Position numbers and translations under genes: made by a program
Assembly: GCA_963792175.1 (NCBI GenBank)
Contig: CAWBVG010000016.1
Span: 1-15,761, forward strand
Reading direction: 5' to 3'
DNA length: 15,761 bases
Source: CAWBVG01 sp963792175
Lineage (GTDB): Bacteria; Acidobacteriota; Vicinamibacteria; Vicinamibacterales; CAVVIG01
Part shown: positions 1 through 7,425 of the stretch, piece by piece
Numbering within the stretch: position 1 is the first letter of the stretch
How the letters are laid out: each line of letters starts with the position of its first letter
Notes under the pieces: model-generated
Database searches by the model: none
What the model saw: the letters and a program-made list of their open reading frames with translations, nothing else
What the model was told of the DNA's origin: nothing

Positions 1-293
1 AAGACCTTCTCGAGGTCGTCGGCCGGGCGCGGAATGACGTGCACGCCGATGAGCTCGCCGACGCGGCGAGCCGCCGCGGCGCCGGCATCGGTTGCCGCTT
101 TCACGGAACCCACATCGCCGCGGATGATCGCGGTGACCAGACCCGCATCGACTTTCTGCCAGCCCACGAACACGACGTTCGCCGTCTTGACCATGGCGTC
201 GGCCGCCTCGATCATCCCGATCAGGCCGCGCGTCTCGACCATGCCGAGGGCGTCGCCGATATCTACCTTCGTCTTTCCAGTCTTGTCAGCCAT
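1..293 (-). CDS. BMC-H bacterial microcompartment hexameric shell protein (partial at the left edge)
   Basis: From the ATG at 293 the minus strand encodes 97 residues before the window ends. They form an almost complete single BMC domain (PduA/EutM/CcmK type). Visible family blocks are ALGMVETRGL (about residues 15-24), EAADAMVK with the conserved edge lysine K36, IRGDVGSVKAATDAGAAAA (about 57-75) and the strand VHVIPRP near 84-90. The N-terminal tail of about 14 residues is slightly longer than in PduA. Such proteins form hexamers that tile the shell around an enzyme core handling a volatile or toxic intermediate, usually an aldehyde. The pore-loop position reads KVDAG where PduA has KIGSG, and the usual His after PRP is Ala. 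The start overlaps the upstream PLP enzyme stop by 8 bp (ATGGCTGA), which suggests translational coupling. The C-terminus is outside the window, and the microcompartment class cannot be told from one shell gene. Confidence 0.95.
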   Translation of the reverse strand, partial: MADKTGKTKVDIGDALGMVETRGLIGMIEAADAMVKTANVVFVGWQKVDAGLVTAIIRGDVGSVKAATDAGAAAARRVGELIGVHVIPRPADDLEKV

Positions 294-1443
294 GTCGTCT
301 CGTCGCACACACTCCCCCCTGGGGCTTCAGGCTGTGGATTCTACCCCGGGCGGCGACCGGCAGCGTGTCAATTACGCGATCGCCGTCGACGAGTCGCACC
401 TCGTTCACCAGGTTCGACACGACACACGAGTGGTTCGGCACGACGCGCACGCGGTCGCCCGGCTTCAATGTCGTGGCGCCGGTGACGCGGACCGTCGCAT
501 GTTCCTCGGACAGCCGCTCGATCGTCAGCCGATCGTCGATCGCCGAGCCGTCCGCGGTCAGGATCGCGCCGAACCCGGGCGCGGCCGTGATGCCGCGCGC
601 CTGATCGTTGGTCAGCGTCTTGCTGCCGGCGTCGAGGATGATGCGCCCGTCGTGCTGCGTCACGACGCTCGAGAGCACCGTCAGCGCGCAGTCGTCCAGC
701 GAAGCCGATGCGAGGGCGAGCTGCGTCCGGTCGAAGTACACGTAATTGCCGGGACGCAGTTCCGTCAGACCACGCTCGGCAGCGCTGAAGCGGAGCGTCG
801 GCGTCGCGCCCACGGAGAGTTCCTCAAGCGGGATGCCGGCTTTTGCGGCGCGATCGTGCAGCGACGTAAGAATCTCCGCCTCGCGATGTGCCACGGCGCG
901 CAGGTCGTCCTCGGATGACGCCAGATAGCCGTGGCCGGCATGGCTCAACAGACCGCGCAGACGAAGACCCGGCAGCGCCGAGACACGCTGGACGAACCCG
1001 AGCGCGTCGCCCTCGGGATCGATGCCGCAACGATGAAATCCGACGTCCACCTTGATCAGCACGTCGAGCGTGCGGCCGGCACCGGCCATCGCGTCGGACC
1101 AGCCGCGAGCCACGTCCAGATGATCGACGATGATCGAGATCGTCGCCCGATCGGCGAGGGCGAGAATGCGGCCCGCGTTCGAGGGATTGACGGGATACGG
1201 CAGACGGATATTTGCGATCCCGGCATCGACGAACACTTCCGCCTCGCCCACCTTGGCGCAGCACACGCCGACGGCGCCGCGTTCGATCTGCCATTTGGCG
1301 ACGACCGGCGACTTATGCGTTTTCGCGTGTGGCCGCAGTGCAACGCCGGCGTTCGAGGCAAGCTGCTGCGCGCGATCGATGTTGCGTCGCAATCGCGCCT
1401 GGTCAATCAGGACTTGTGGCGTTGGGAGATCGGAAAGCAGCAT
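286..1443 (-). CDS. PLP-dependent D-threonine aldolase / D-serine dehydratase (DSD1) family enzyme
   Basis: This intact protein has 385 residues, a normal length for the fold-type III, alanine-racemase-like DSD1/D-TA family. The Schiff-base lysine lies in RPHAKTHKSP (K41), and the N-terminal barrel contains KVDVGFHRCG (131-140), LLSHAGHGY (165-173) and SVGATPT (210-216). The C-terminal beta domain has DAGSKTLTND (271-280) and the metal-binding signature VPNHSC (335-340), so H338 and C340 are the probable metal ligands. Family members cleave beta-hydroxy-D-amino acids to glycine plus an aldehyde (D-threonine aldolase), cleave beta-hydroxyaspartate to glycine plus glyoxylate, or deaminate D-serine to pyruvate and ammonia. 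The His-x-Cys pair resembles eukaryotic D-serine dehydratase more than the His-x-Asp I recall for Alcaligenes D-threonine aldolase, so the substrate is open. It lies 24 bp after a small conserved gene and overlaps the BMC shell gene, which suggests a role in feeding a microcompartment. It is not a canonical alanine racemase. No signal peptide is seen. Confidence 0.9.
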   Translation of the reverse strand: MLLSDLPTPQVLIDQARLRRNIDRAQQLASNAGVALRPHAKTHKSPVVAKWQIERGAVGVCCAKVGEAEVFVDAGIANIRLPYPVNPSNAGRILALADRATISIIVDHLDVARGWSDAMAGAGRTLDVLIKVDVGFHRCGIDPEGDALGFVQRVSALPGLRLRGLLSHAGHGYLASSEDDLRAVAHREAEILTSLHDRAAKAGIPLEELSVGATPTLRFSAAERGLTELRPGNYVYFDRTQLALASASLDDCALTVLSSVVTQHDGRIILDAGSKTLTNDQARGITAAPGFGAILTADGSAIDDRLTIERLSEEHATVRVTGATTLKPGDRVRVVPNHSCVVSNLVNEVRLVDGDRVIDTLPVAARGRIHSLKPQGGVCATRRHG

Positions 1444-1467
1444 GGTGGCGAATTGGCGAGGAAACGG

Positions 1468-1845
1468 TCACGCCCAGGGGAGCTTGAGGTTCTTGAAACC
1501 CGCAATGCCCTTTTTTGTGACCGCCGCGAGCTCTTTGAGCTGGCCGGGCTCGACGGTGGTGAAGTTGAAGCACACCTTCCCCTGCAGGCGCTTCCTGAGC
1601 GCCGGCGAGAGGCTATTGCGCAGCGCCATGTTGCCGTACAGCGGCATGAAGTGGTAGCTGACGGAGCTCTTGTTGATCTTCACCGCCGCGCAGAAGAGCG
1701 GCCGGCCGATGCGATCCGTCATGGTCGGTGATGCGAGCTCGAAATGTCCGGGCTCGTCGACCGTGACGGTCAGCCGTTTCGCGTGCGGCACGAGGATCGC
1801 ACGGAGCGCGGCGAAGGTCGCGGCGAAGCCGTCCGTGTTCGGCAT
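1468..1845 (-). CDS. Small conserved protein, DUF1801-like
   Basis: This is an intact 125-residue soluble protein without a signal peptide or membrane segment. The central part reads AAVKINKSSVSYHFMPLYG (about residues 53-71), followed by SPALRKRLQGKVCFNF (about 79-94) and a C-terminal LKELAAVTKKG segment. The pattern of a lysine-containing strand, a 'HFMPLY' strand and 'GKxCFNF' resembles small DUF1801/YdhG-type proteins, whose function is not established. I make this assignment from memory of the pattern, so it is tentative. The gene sits 39 bp after the DUF1501 stop and 24 bp before the PLP enzyme, in the same direction, so it is probably co-transcribed with both. No strong Shine-Dalgarno sequence precedes the ATG at 1845. 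Nothing in the sequence ties it to the microcompartment beyond position. Confidence 0.75.
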   Translation of the reverse strand: MPNTDGFAATFAALRAILVPHAKRLTVTVDEPGHFELASPTMTDRIGRPLFCAAVKINKSSVSYHFMPLYGNMALRNSLSPALRKRLQGKVCFNFTTVEPGQLKELAAVTKKGIAGFKNLKLPWA

Positions 1846-1884
1846 GCCGCGGATTATTCCGCCAAGAGGAACGATCAGATCAAA

Positions 1885-3123
1885 TCAGGCGAACAGTCCC
1901 GGGTATTTTGACGGCTGAATGTTGTAGCCCGGAAAAATCGCGCTCGGGTTCGACACGCCGAGGTGACGCGCGACGATTTCGCCGAAGACGTCCCGGAAGT
2001 CGGTCGTGACCGCGAGGTCGCGCCCTTCATAGCGCTTCTCGGCCGCCAGGCCCGGCCACTTGCCGTAGACGCGCCCGCCGCGGACGGTGCCGCCGATGAC
2101 CATCATCGCGTTGCCGTGGCCGTGGTCGGTGCCGCGGTTGCCGTTCTCGTTGACCGCCCGCCCGAACTCCGACATCGTCAGGATGACGGTGTCCTCCATG
2201 CGGTCGCCGAGGTCCATGACCAGTGCAGCGATCGCGCGCGAGAAATCCTCGAGCTTGTTGGCCAGCTGACCCTGCGCGGCCCCCTGATTCACGTGCGTGT
2301 CCCACCCGCCGACGTCGGCAAACGCAACCTCGAGGCCGACGTTCGACTTGGTCAGCTGCGCGATTTGCCGGAGCGCCTGCCCGAACGGGCTGCGCGGATA
2401 CTCTGCGCCGTTCGCGGGCTGATAACGGGACGGGTCGGTGCTCTTGAGCATCTTGATGGCGTTGAACGCTTCCTTGCCCGTGCCGTTCAGGAGCTGGTCG
2501 GCTGCCGCGGCATATTCGCGTTCGAACGACGCGCCGGCGCCGTCGCCGCCCTGACCGCCGCGAATTCCGAACTGCGCGATCTGGCTCATCGCCAGGGCGG
2601 GCGCCGTGCCCTGCAGCATGCGCGGCAGCTGCGACGTCAGCGCCACCGCGCGGAACGGCGTCGCTTCCTCGGCTTTTCGCGCCTGGAGGTACCGGTTCAG
2701 CCATCCGTCGGCCGTGCTCTTCACACCCGGCGTCGCCGTTTCCATGTAGTCCTGCGCGTCGAAGTGCGACCGCGTGCTGTCCGGCGATCCGCAAGCGTTG
2801 ACGATGGCCAGCTGGCGACGGTCCCATAGCGGCTTCAACGCCTGGAGGCGCGGGTTGAATCCGAAGAACCCGTCGAGATCCAGGGCGCCGTTCTCGCTGT
2901 TCGGCCGTGGAATCGCGAGGCTCGGCCGCGCGCGGTAGTAGTCGGCCTCACCGAACGGGACGACCATGCTCAACCCGTCCACCGCGCCGCGCTGAAAGAT
3001 CGCGATGAGCTGCTTCGAGCGTCCGGTCGCCGCCAGCGCCGTGCGCGAGAGGAACGACGGCGCGAAGCCGAGGCTGACGAAGGCAAACGCGCCGTTTTTC
3101 AGAAAGACTCTTCGTGAAACCAT
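1885..3123 (-). CDS. DUF1501 family secreted protein with Tat-like signal
   Basis: This intact 412-residue protein has the full length expected of DUF1501 (PF07394, alkaline-phosphatase-like/sulfatase-related fold). It begins with a twin-arginine motif, SRRVFLK (residues 3-9), then a hydrophobic stretch ending near TALAA, so export through the Tat system is likely. Family blocks include FQRGAVDGLS (about 43-52), the ARPSLAIPRP region, SHFDAQDYME and the highly conserved TMSEFGRAVNENGNRGTDHG (about 316-335), which leads into GHGNAM. DUF1501 proteins are typically paired with a secreted DUF1800 protein in Acidobacteriota and Planctomycetota, as here. Their biochemical role is unknown. A Shine-Dalgarno GAGGAG at 3127-3132 precedes the ATG at 3123 and supports this start. 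The spacer upstream of it carries the 33-bp repeat array. Confidence 0.93.
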   Translation of the reverse strand: MVSRRVFLKNGAFAFVSLGFAPSFLSRTALAATGRSKQLIAIFQRGAVDGLSMVVPFGEADYYRARPSLAIPRPNSENGALDLDGFFGFNPRLQALKPLWDRRQLAIVNACGSPDSTRSHFDAQDYMETATPGVKSTADGWLNRYLQARKAEEATPFRAVALTSQLPRMLQGTAPALAMSQIAQFGIRGGQGGDGAGASFEREYAAAADQLLNGTGKEAFNAIKMLKSTDPSRYQPANGAEYPRSPFGQALRQIAQLTKSNVGLEVAFADVGGWDTHVNQGAAQGQLANKLEDFSRAIAALVMDLGDRMEDTVILTMSEFGRAVNENGNRGTDHGHGNAMMVIGGTVRGGRVYGKWPGLAAEKRYEGRDLAVTTDFRDVFGEIVARHLGVSNPSAIFPGYNIQPSKYPGLFA

Positions 3124-3141
3124 AATCTCCTCGCTCGGCTT

Positions 3142-3240
3142 CCGCCTTCGCCCTTCGGCTTCGGCGGGACAAGGCCGCCTTCGCCCTTCGGCTTCGGCGG
3201 GACAAGGCCGTCTTCGCCCTTCGGCTTCGGCGGGACAAGA
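3142..3240. repeat. Three tandem 33-bp hairpin-forming repeats
   Basis: Three adjacent 33-bp units lie at 3142-3174, 3175-3207 and 3208-3240. The first two are identical and the third differs at two bases. On the transcribed (minus) strand each unit can pair CCGCC with GGCGG, flank a symmetrical GAA/GAA internal loop, and close with GCC/GGC over a GAAG loop. The array fills most of the 139-bp gap between DUF1800 and DUF1501, so it would sit in the mRNA between the two. It resembles REP/BIME-like dispersed palindromes. The unit length is a multiple of three, and it also reads as Arg/Ser/Ala-rich peptide repeats in one frame, which I regard as incidental. Confidence 0.9.
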
Positions 3241-3262
3241 AAGCCTTCGCGCTCGATGTCGT

Positions 3263-4845
3263 TCACCGCCGTTGAAATTCAGGCGAACCGAGGGTCAGGG
3301 CGGCCATCTGTGGGGCATCGCCCGCCTTGGCGATCGTCGCGCGCGTCGTCTCCGACAAGTCGCCGGCGAGCACCTCCTCCGCGGTTGGCAGCGACGCCAC
3401 GGACACACCGCGCAGCTTGTTGCCGGCAAGCGTCAGCGCGAAGTTCATGCGGCCGACCAGCGCGCCGGTGTTGACCCACGCATCCGCCGTGTCCTTGTAG
3501 CCGGTCGGCGGCTGGCACTGATAGAGGGGCATCCCGAGCTGCTGCAGCTGACGGACGAGCGGCAGCGCGTCCTGCACATCGGCGCCGAGTGCCCGCGCGG
3601 CGCTGACGACGAATTCGAAGGGGGTCTTGACCTTGGCGCGGTAGGACTCGGGCGCCAGGAATTCCGGCGAGGTGAGAATGGTCCGCGTCACCTCGCGCAA
3701 ATCGCCATCGCTCGCCTGGAACCGCGCGGCGGCGCGGTCGACGAGCGCCGGCGGCGGCGTATCGCTGACGAAGCGGCGCGCCAGCTTGGTGGCGATCAAA
3801 CGCGCCGTCGCCGGCTCCCTCGCGAGGATGTCGAGCACCTGCTCGCCATCGGACTCGCCGCCGCCCGCCTTGATCACGTGTCCGAGCACCACTTTTTGGC
3901 CGGTGTCGTGCAGCCGCGGGTTGAACGTGAAGCTGCCGCCCTGCCGCGGGTTGTCGATCGTCCACCCCGTGAAGGCGCGCGCGACCTCGGTCACGTCCTT
4001 CTGCGTGTAGCCGCCGTCCACGCCGAGCGTGTGCAGCTCCATCAGCTCGCGGCCGTAGTTCTCGTTGAGACCCTTGGGGGCGTTCTTGCCTTGCGGCCGC
4101 TGACGCATGCCGCCAGGGACGACCACGCGCTCCGCCGAACGGACCTCGTGCGACGCGCGGCGGCAGCATCGTCCATGTGCGGCCCATTCGGATCGGCGCT
4201 CAGCCAGTTGTCGAGATAGAACAGCATCGCCGGGCTCTTGGCGGTCGCCTCCAGCAGATCGCGGAACTTGCCGAGCACGCGCGGTCGGATCGTCTCGCGT
4301 TCGTACTCGGTCAGCAGGAACCGATCGCGTCCCTTGCGCGCGTCGACGTTGAAGTGATTGAACCAGAAGTCGGTGAGCACTTCCTGCAGCTGCCGCTCGC
4401 TGTAGATCGCGCGCAACATTTTCTGTTGGGCGAGCTCGACGATCACGCCGTTGGCCTTCTGCTGGAGCGGATCGGGTTTTGGCGGCGCTCCAGCCGGGTC
4501 GGCCTGGGCGTTCTGTTTCCGCTCGCGCCGGGCTTGGAGCTGCGGCAGCTCGTACTCGCGCGCGATGTCGCGCGAGCTCATGCCGATGGACGCCAGATCG
4601 TTCAGTCGCGCTGCCATGCCCGGATCGGCAACCCGCTGGGGGTGCAGCTGCTGATCGATGTAGCGCTCGATGCCTGTCGCACGGACCCGCTCGACATCGC
4701 CAGGCCGCGGTCCGAAGGCGATACGGTTGAGCACGTGGACGATGGCTTTCTCCCCCACTTCGGCCCGGCCAATCGTTTCTGCCGGCCTTGTCGTGACGAG
4801 AACTGCAATCGTGAACGGCAGGACAAATGGCAGAAATCGCTTCAT
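3263..4845 (-). CDS. DUF1800 family secreted protein, split by one frameshift
   Basis: The N-terminal part is read from the ATG at 4845 (MKRFLPFVLPF, a Sec-type signal peptide) through LNRIAFGPRPGD, LTDFWFNHFNVDARKG and FYLDNWLSADPNGP, all DUF1800 (PF08811) hallmarks. The C-terminal part continues in another frame to the stop at 3263 with LNENYGRELMELHTLGVDGG, YTQKDVTEVARAFTGW, ARRFVSD, LTSPEFLAPE and PTGYKDTADAWVN. The switch lies between about 4110 and 4160; joining the halves gives a protein of about 527 residues, normal for the family. No domain is missing, so one small indel explains the break. DUF1800 proteins are exported, of unknown function, and almost always precede a DUF1501 gene, as here. 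The first start codon in the open frame lies further upstream (5070), but the signal peptide argues for 4845. Confidence 0.9.
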
Positions 4846-4910
4846 TTGCGAGATTAGACAGGTCTTGGATCCGGAACGTTTAAGAAACCGCCATACAATT
4901 TTAGCGACCC
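4846..4910. promoter_or_regulatory. Divergent promoter region between DUF1800 and GNAT
   Basis: This 65-bp AT-richer gap separates two divergent genes and must hold both starts of transcription if neither is read from further away. For the GNAT gene, TACAAT at 4894-4899 is a reasonable -10 hexamer only about 11 bp before the ATG, implying a very short or absent leader. No Shine-Dalgarno sequence is seen before either gene. On the minus strand TCTAAT lies about 8 bp before the DUF1800 ATG. No convincing -35 hexamer was found for either direction. Confidence 0.35.
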
Positions 4911-5876
4911 ATGGCAGATCTTGCGATCGTCGAAGGTCCTTATCTTCAACAGGTTCTGGACCACAGCTATCCCGTCTGGCACGACGGCCTGAGCCGCGCC
5001 TCATACGGGCGCTACTACGCGGGGCAGCTCGCGACGCCCTGGGGTCGCACGCATCTGCAGCGCCTGGCACTCGTCGAGCGGGGCGAGGTCCTGGCCAGCG
5101 CCAAGCTGTATACCCTCGACGCCACGCTCGACGGGCGCCCGCTGCGAATCGCGGGCATCGGTGCGCTGTTCACCGCGCCTGCCCACCGCGGCCGCGGACA
5201 CGCGCGCGCGCTCGTCGAACGTCTGCAGGAACGCTCGGCCAATGAAGGCGCGACGGTCGCGCTCCTCTTCTCGATCATCGGCGCCGACTACTACGCAGGT
5301 CTTGGGTTCGAGCCGATCGCGACGCCGGATCTCTCGCTGCGGGTGATCGAGGACACGAGGCGCGGGGCACCGATGACGCTCGTCCGCGCCGGCGAGGATC
5401 GCGATGTGCCGGACGTCGTCGCCATGGGACGCGCCCGCGCCGAGCGCTACCGGTTCCACCTCGAGCGCGACCGCGACTTCGTGCACTTTGCGATTGTCCG
5501 GAAGCGCCTGCTGGCGGGCCTCGGTCCGGCGGGCGATCGCGAAGTGCAGTTTTTCGTCGCCGAGGAAGGCAGTTCCGCCGTCGCCTATGTCGTGATCACG
5601 GTCCGCGGCGGCGGGTGGGTGCTGGAGGAATGCGGCGATCGCGATCCGACCGGCGCTCGCGTCGGCGCGATTCTCCAGGTCCTGATCGCGAGGGATCCGT
5701 CGGCCGCGCGTCCGGCCATTACGGCGTGGCTCCCGGCCGATTTCCGGCCGCCGCAAATCGAGATCGTCGGCGAGCGGCCGTCGCAGGACATCATGATGAT
5801 GCGTGGGCTCGGCCGGTCAGTTCCGAAATTCTCTGATCCAGCAGACGGGCTTTACTGGCACGGCGACATGTTCTGA
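4911..5876 (+). CDS. GNAT family N-acetyltransferase, Eis-like tandem-GNAT protein
   Basis: This intact protein has 321 residues. The N-terminal GNAT domain shows the acetyl-CoA pyrophosphate-binding loop in APAHRGRGHARAL (about residues 89-101; Q/RxxGxG/A type) and the typical closing segment DYYAGLGFEPI (about 126-136). A second, more divergent GNAT-like half follows (about 155-290), with EVQFFVAEEG and AYVVITV strands. This resembles the Eis/MSMEG-type tandem GNAT proteins, but it lacks room for the C-terminal sterol-carrier-like domain of Eis (about 400 residues). It would transfer acetyl groups to an amine; the substrate cannot be told. The ATG at 4911 has no Shine-Dalgarno and may be on a near-leaderless transcript. 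It is divergent from DUF1800 and convergent with the rearranged regulatory-like protein region, with no obvious functional link to either. Confidence 0.88.
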   Translation: MADLAIVEGPYLQQVLDHSYPVWHDGLSRASYGRYYAGQLATPWGRTHLQRLALVERGEVLASAKLYTLDATLDGRPLRIAGIGALFTAPAHRGRGHARALVERLQERSANEGATVALLFSIIGADYYAGLGFEPIATPDLSLRVIEDTRRGAPMTLVRAGEDRDVPDVVAMGRARAERYRFHLERDRDFVHFAIVRKRLLAGLGPAGDREVQFFVAEEGSSAVAYVVITVRGGGWVLEECGDRDPTGARVGAILQVLIARDPSAARPAITAWLPADFRPPQIEIVGERPSQDIMMMRGLGRSVPKFSDPADGLYWHGDMF

Positions 5877-5883
5877 AGGGCAT

Positions 5884-5915
5884 CCTGCCGATCCCGCCCA
5901 TCCAGCCGATCCGGC
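5884..5915. repeat. 9-bp repeat, unit CCNGCCNAT, about 3.5 copies
   Basis: Units CCTGCCGAT (5884-5892), CCCGCCCAT (5893-5901) and CCAGCCGAT (5902-5910) are followed by a partial CCGGC. Position 3 changes in each unit (T, C, A, G) while the rest is nearly fixed. The array starts 8 bp after the GNAT stop and abuts the truncated end of the N-terminal fragment. The same unit recurs at 8957-9053 inside the M14 gene. Confidence 0.75.
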
Positions 5916-5916
5916 T

Positions 5917-6132
5917 CTATGGGCCGGCTTTCACTCCTTGAACTGTACGGCGGCTTCGTGTGGTGGCGACGCGGTTTCCCGAATATCCCCGCGACAATCC
6001 GCACTGCGCTTTTCGGAGAGGCCGGCCGGTGCCTGCTGCCAGCACGTGGCCGCGTATCGTTGCCGTGCCGGGCCGTTGATCGTCGGCGGCAGGCGGCTGA
6101 CGGATGGCGAGAAGCGCAACGAGAATGAGCAT
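5917..6132 (-). pseudogene. N-terminal fragment of a carboxypeptidase-regulatory-like protein
   Basis: From the ATG at 6132, 2 bp after the stop of the preceding gene, the minus strand encodes a short hydrophobic leader (MLILVALLAI), then GTATIRGHVLAAGTGRPLRK. That is the usual opening of the secreted carboxypeptidase-regulatory-like (CarboxypepD_reg) proteins common in Acidobacteriota. After RKAQ the frame breaks at least once; in other frames GDIRE and VQFKE, then LKAG, continue the expected domain. Coding similarity stops near 5922 at a short repeat, before any complete domain. The reading in the frame from 6132 ends at a TAG at 5917. It contains exactly the part that the neighbouring gene at 6134-7425 lacks, so it is either a displaced N-terminus or the stump of a second tandem paralog. 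Confidence 0.65.
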
Positions 6133-6133
6133 C

Positions 6134-7425
6134 TCAGTACACCACTGGAGGTGAAAACTTCAGCACGAGCGATCGCGTCTCTCCGTAGATGATCGACAGA
6201 CGCTGCGCAGTTTCGCGCAACTGGCCGAAGAGTGTCGGCATCGATGGCACTCTTCGAGCTCCTCGAGCGCGACGGCGTAATAGTCGCCTCCGGGCACTTT
6301 GAGTTTGAAGGGGCCGTCCACGGGCGGACGCGCGCTGAAGATGGCGTTTGGACTGGTCCACCGTTCCGCATTCTGCGGAAAGATCAGCACCACGTAGTCG
6401 CGTGCCAGGGCGCCGCTCGCGTCCACCACGGTGCCCGACAGATCGCATGCCGCGCGGAAAGCTCCACGACGAGACGTAGATGCCGGCAGGAGGCACGTCG
6501 AAGCCGGCTTCGGTGACGTCGGCACCATCGAGCCGGACGGTGCGCAGCCGCCAATCGCCGCCGAAAAACGTCACTCGCGCATGGCCTGCCGCCATCGTCG
6601 TCTCGAACGTGAAATCGTCCTTCACCTGCGCGTTCGCACTGGCCATCATCGGAAGGTCATTTTGGACGAAAAGCCTGAGGCTGGAGCCTTTCGGCGCCGG
6701 AGCACTGTCGTCGAGGACGACGCGGCCGCGAATCGTCGGCGGCTGGCTGGTCATGAGCTGGACATCGCTCACATCGGCATCACCGATAGTGATGGGCATC
6801 GTCGCGGATTCGCTGTTTCGGGGCAGGTTCACTCGAAGAGCGTAGTCGCCAGGAGTGACTCCTGAGATGGTGAATTTCCCGTCCGGGCGAGTCGTCGCTC
6901 CACCTCCACCCGTCATGAACGAGCGCGTGATGGTATTGACGAATCCGCCGCTCAATGGACGTCCTTGAGCGTCGAGCACAATGCCGGATATTTTGAATGT
7001 GCGAACCGGCAGCAATGTGAAGTTCATGCCATCGACGGTTTGTCCCGCTGCTATGGTGATTCGCTGCGCCTGCGCGATGTTTCCTGTGCCGGGATAATAG
7101 GTGGCCAGGTATCCTGCGCGATCGTCGCTGTCTCCGCCCATGGATGGCTCTATACACGGCGGCGATGTAGTAGCGGCCAGGCTGCAATCCGAATATCCGG
7201 AACTCTCCGAGGTCGTTGGTCATGGCTCCGCGGCGAGTCGGCATCATCTGGCGCGTGCCATTCATCAGCTGGGAGCGCACCGGCGCGACCTGGACGTCGG
7301 CGACGGCGTCGCCCACCTCGTCCACGAGGCGCCCGGCGATCACTCCGGCGCGCATCAGCTTGAAATCGACCGCTGCGATCGTCTGCCCGTCTGCTACGTC
7401 GAGGCGCGTCCCCACGCCGCCCGGG
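6134..7425 (-). CDS. Carboxypeptidase-regulatory-like domain protein, N-terminus missing, frameshifted
   Basis: The coding signal runs through three frame changes, near 7145, 6465 and 6240. In order it contains GTRLDVADGQTIAAVDFKL, GVIAGRLVDEVGDAVADVQV, FRIFGLQPGRYYIAAVYR, TFKISGIVLDAQGRPLSGG, DGKFTISGVTPGDYALRVN, an LSGTVVDASGALARDYVV strand block, GDYYAVALEELEE and the C-terminal LFGQLRETAQRLSIIYGETR. These are successive prealbumin-like beta-sandwich modules of the CarboxypepD_reg type, whose members are exported and of unknown function. A complete member would start with a signal peptide and one further module, about 90 residues, which are absent upstream. The upstream coding signal begins inside a decamer repeat shared with the M14 stop. 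The missing part lies just downstream (5917-6132) on the same strand. No start codon here is credible as native; the first ATG available is at 7415. Confidence 0.75.

Noticed and set aside
34..918. Plus-strand open frame overlapping the BMC-H and PLP enzyme genes
   Set aside because: Both minus-strand proteins match known families along their full length; the plus frame has no motif.
286..1443. Annotation as alanine racemase
   Set aside because: Although the fold is shared, the PNHSC metal motif, DAGSKTL block and overall layout belong to the DSD1/D-threonine aldolase group.
1963..2829. Long plus-strand open frames over DUF1501 and other minus-strand genes
   Set aside because: They are antisense shadows produced by high GC, with Arg/Ala-rich composition and no recognisable domain.
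2948..3238. Arg/Ser/Lys repeat peptide encoded across the 33-bp array on the minus strand
   Set aside because: The periodic peptide merely reflects the DNA repeat, and it overlaps the DUF1501 start in another frame with no supporting start signal.
3142..3240. Possible CRISPR array from the regular 33-bp repeats
   Set aside because: The units are directly adjacent with no spacers between them, and no cas genes are present.
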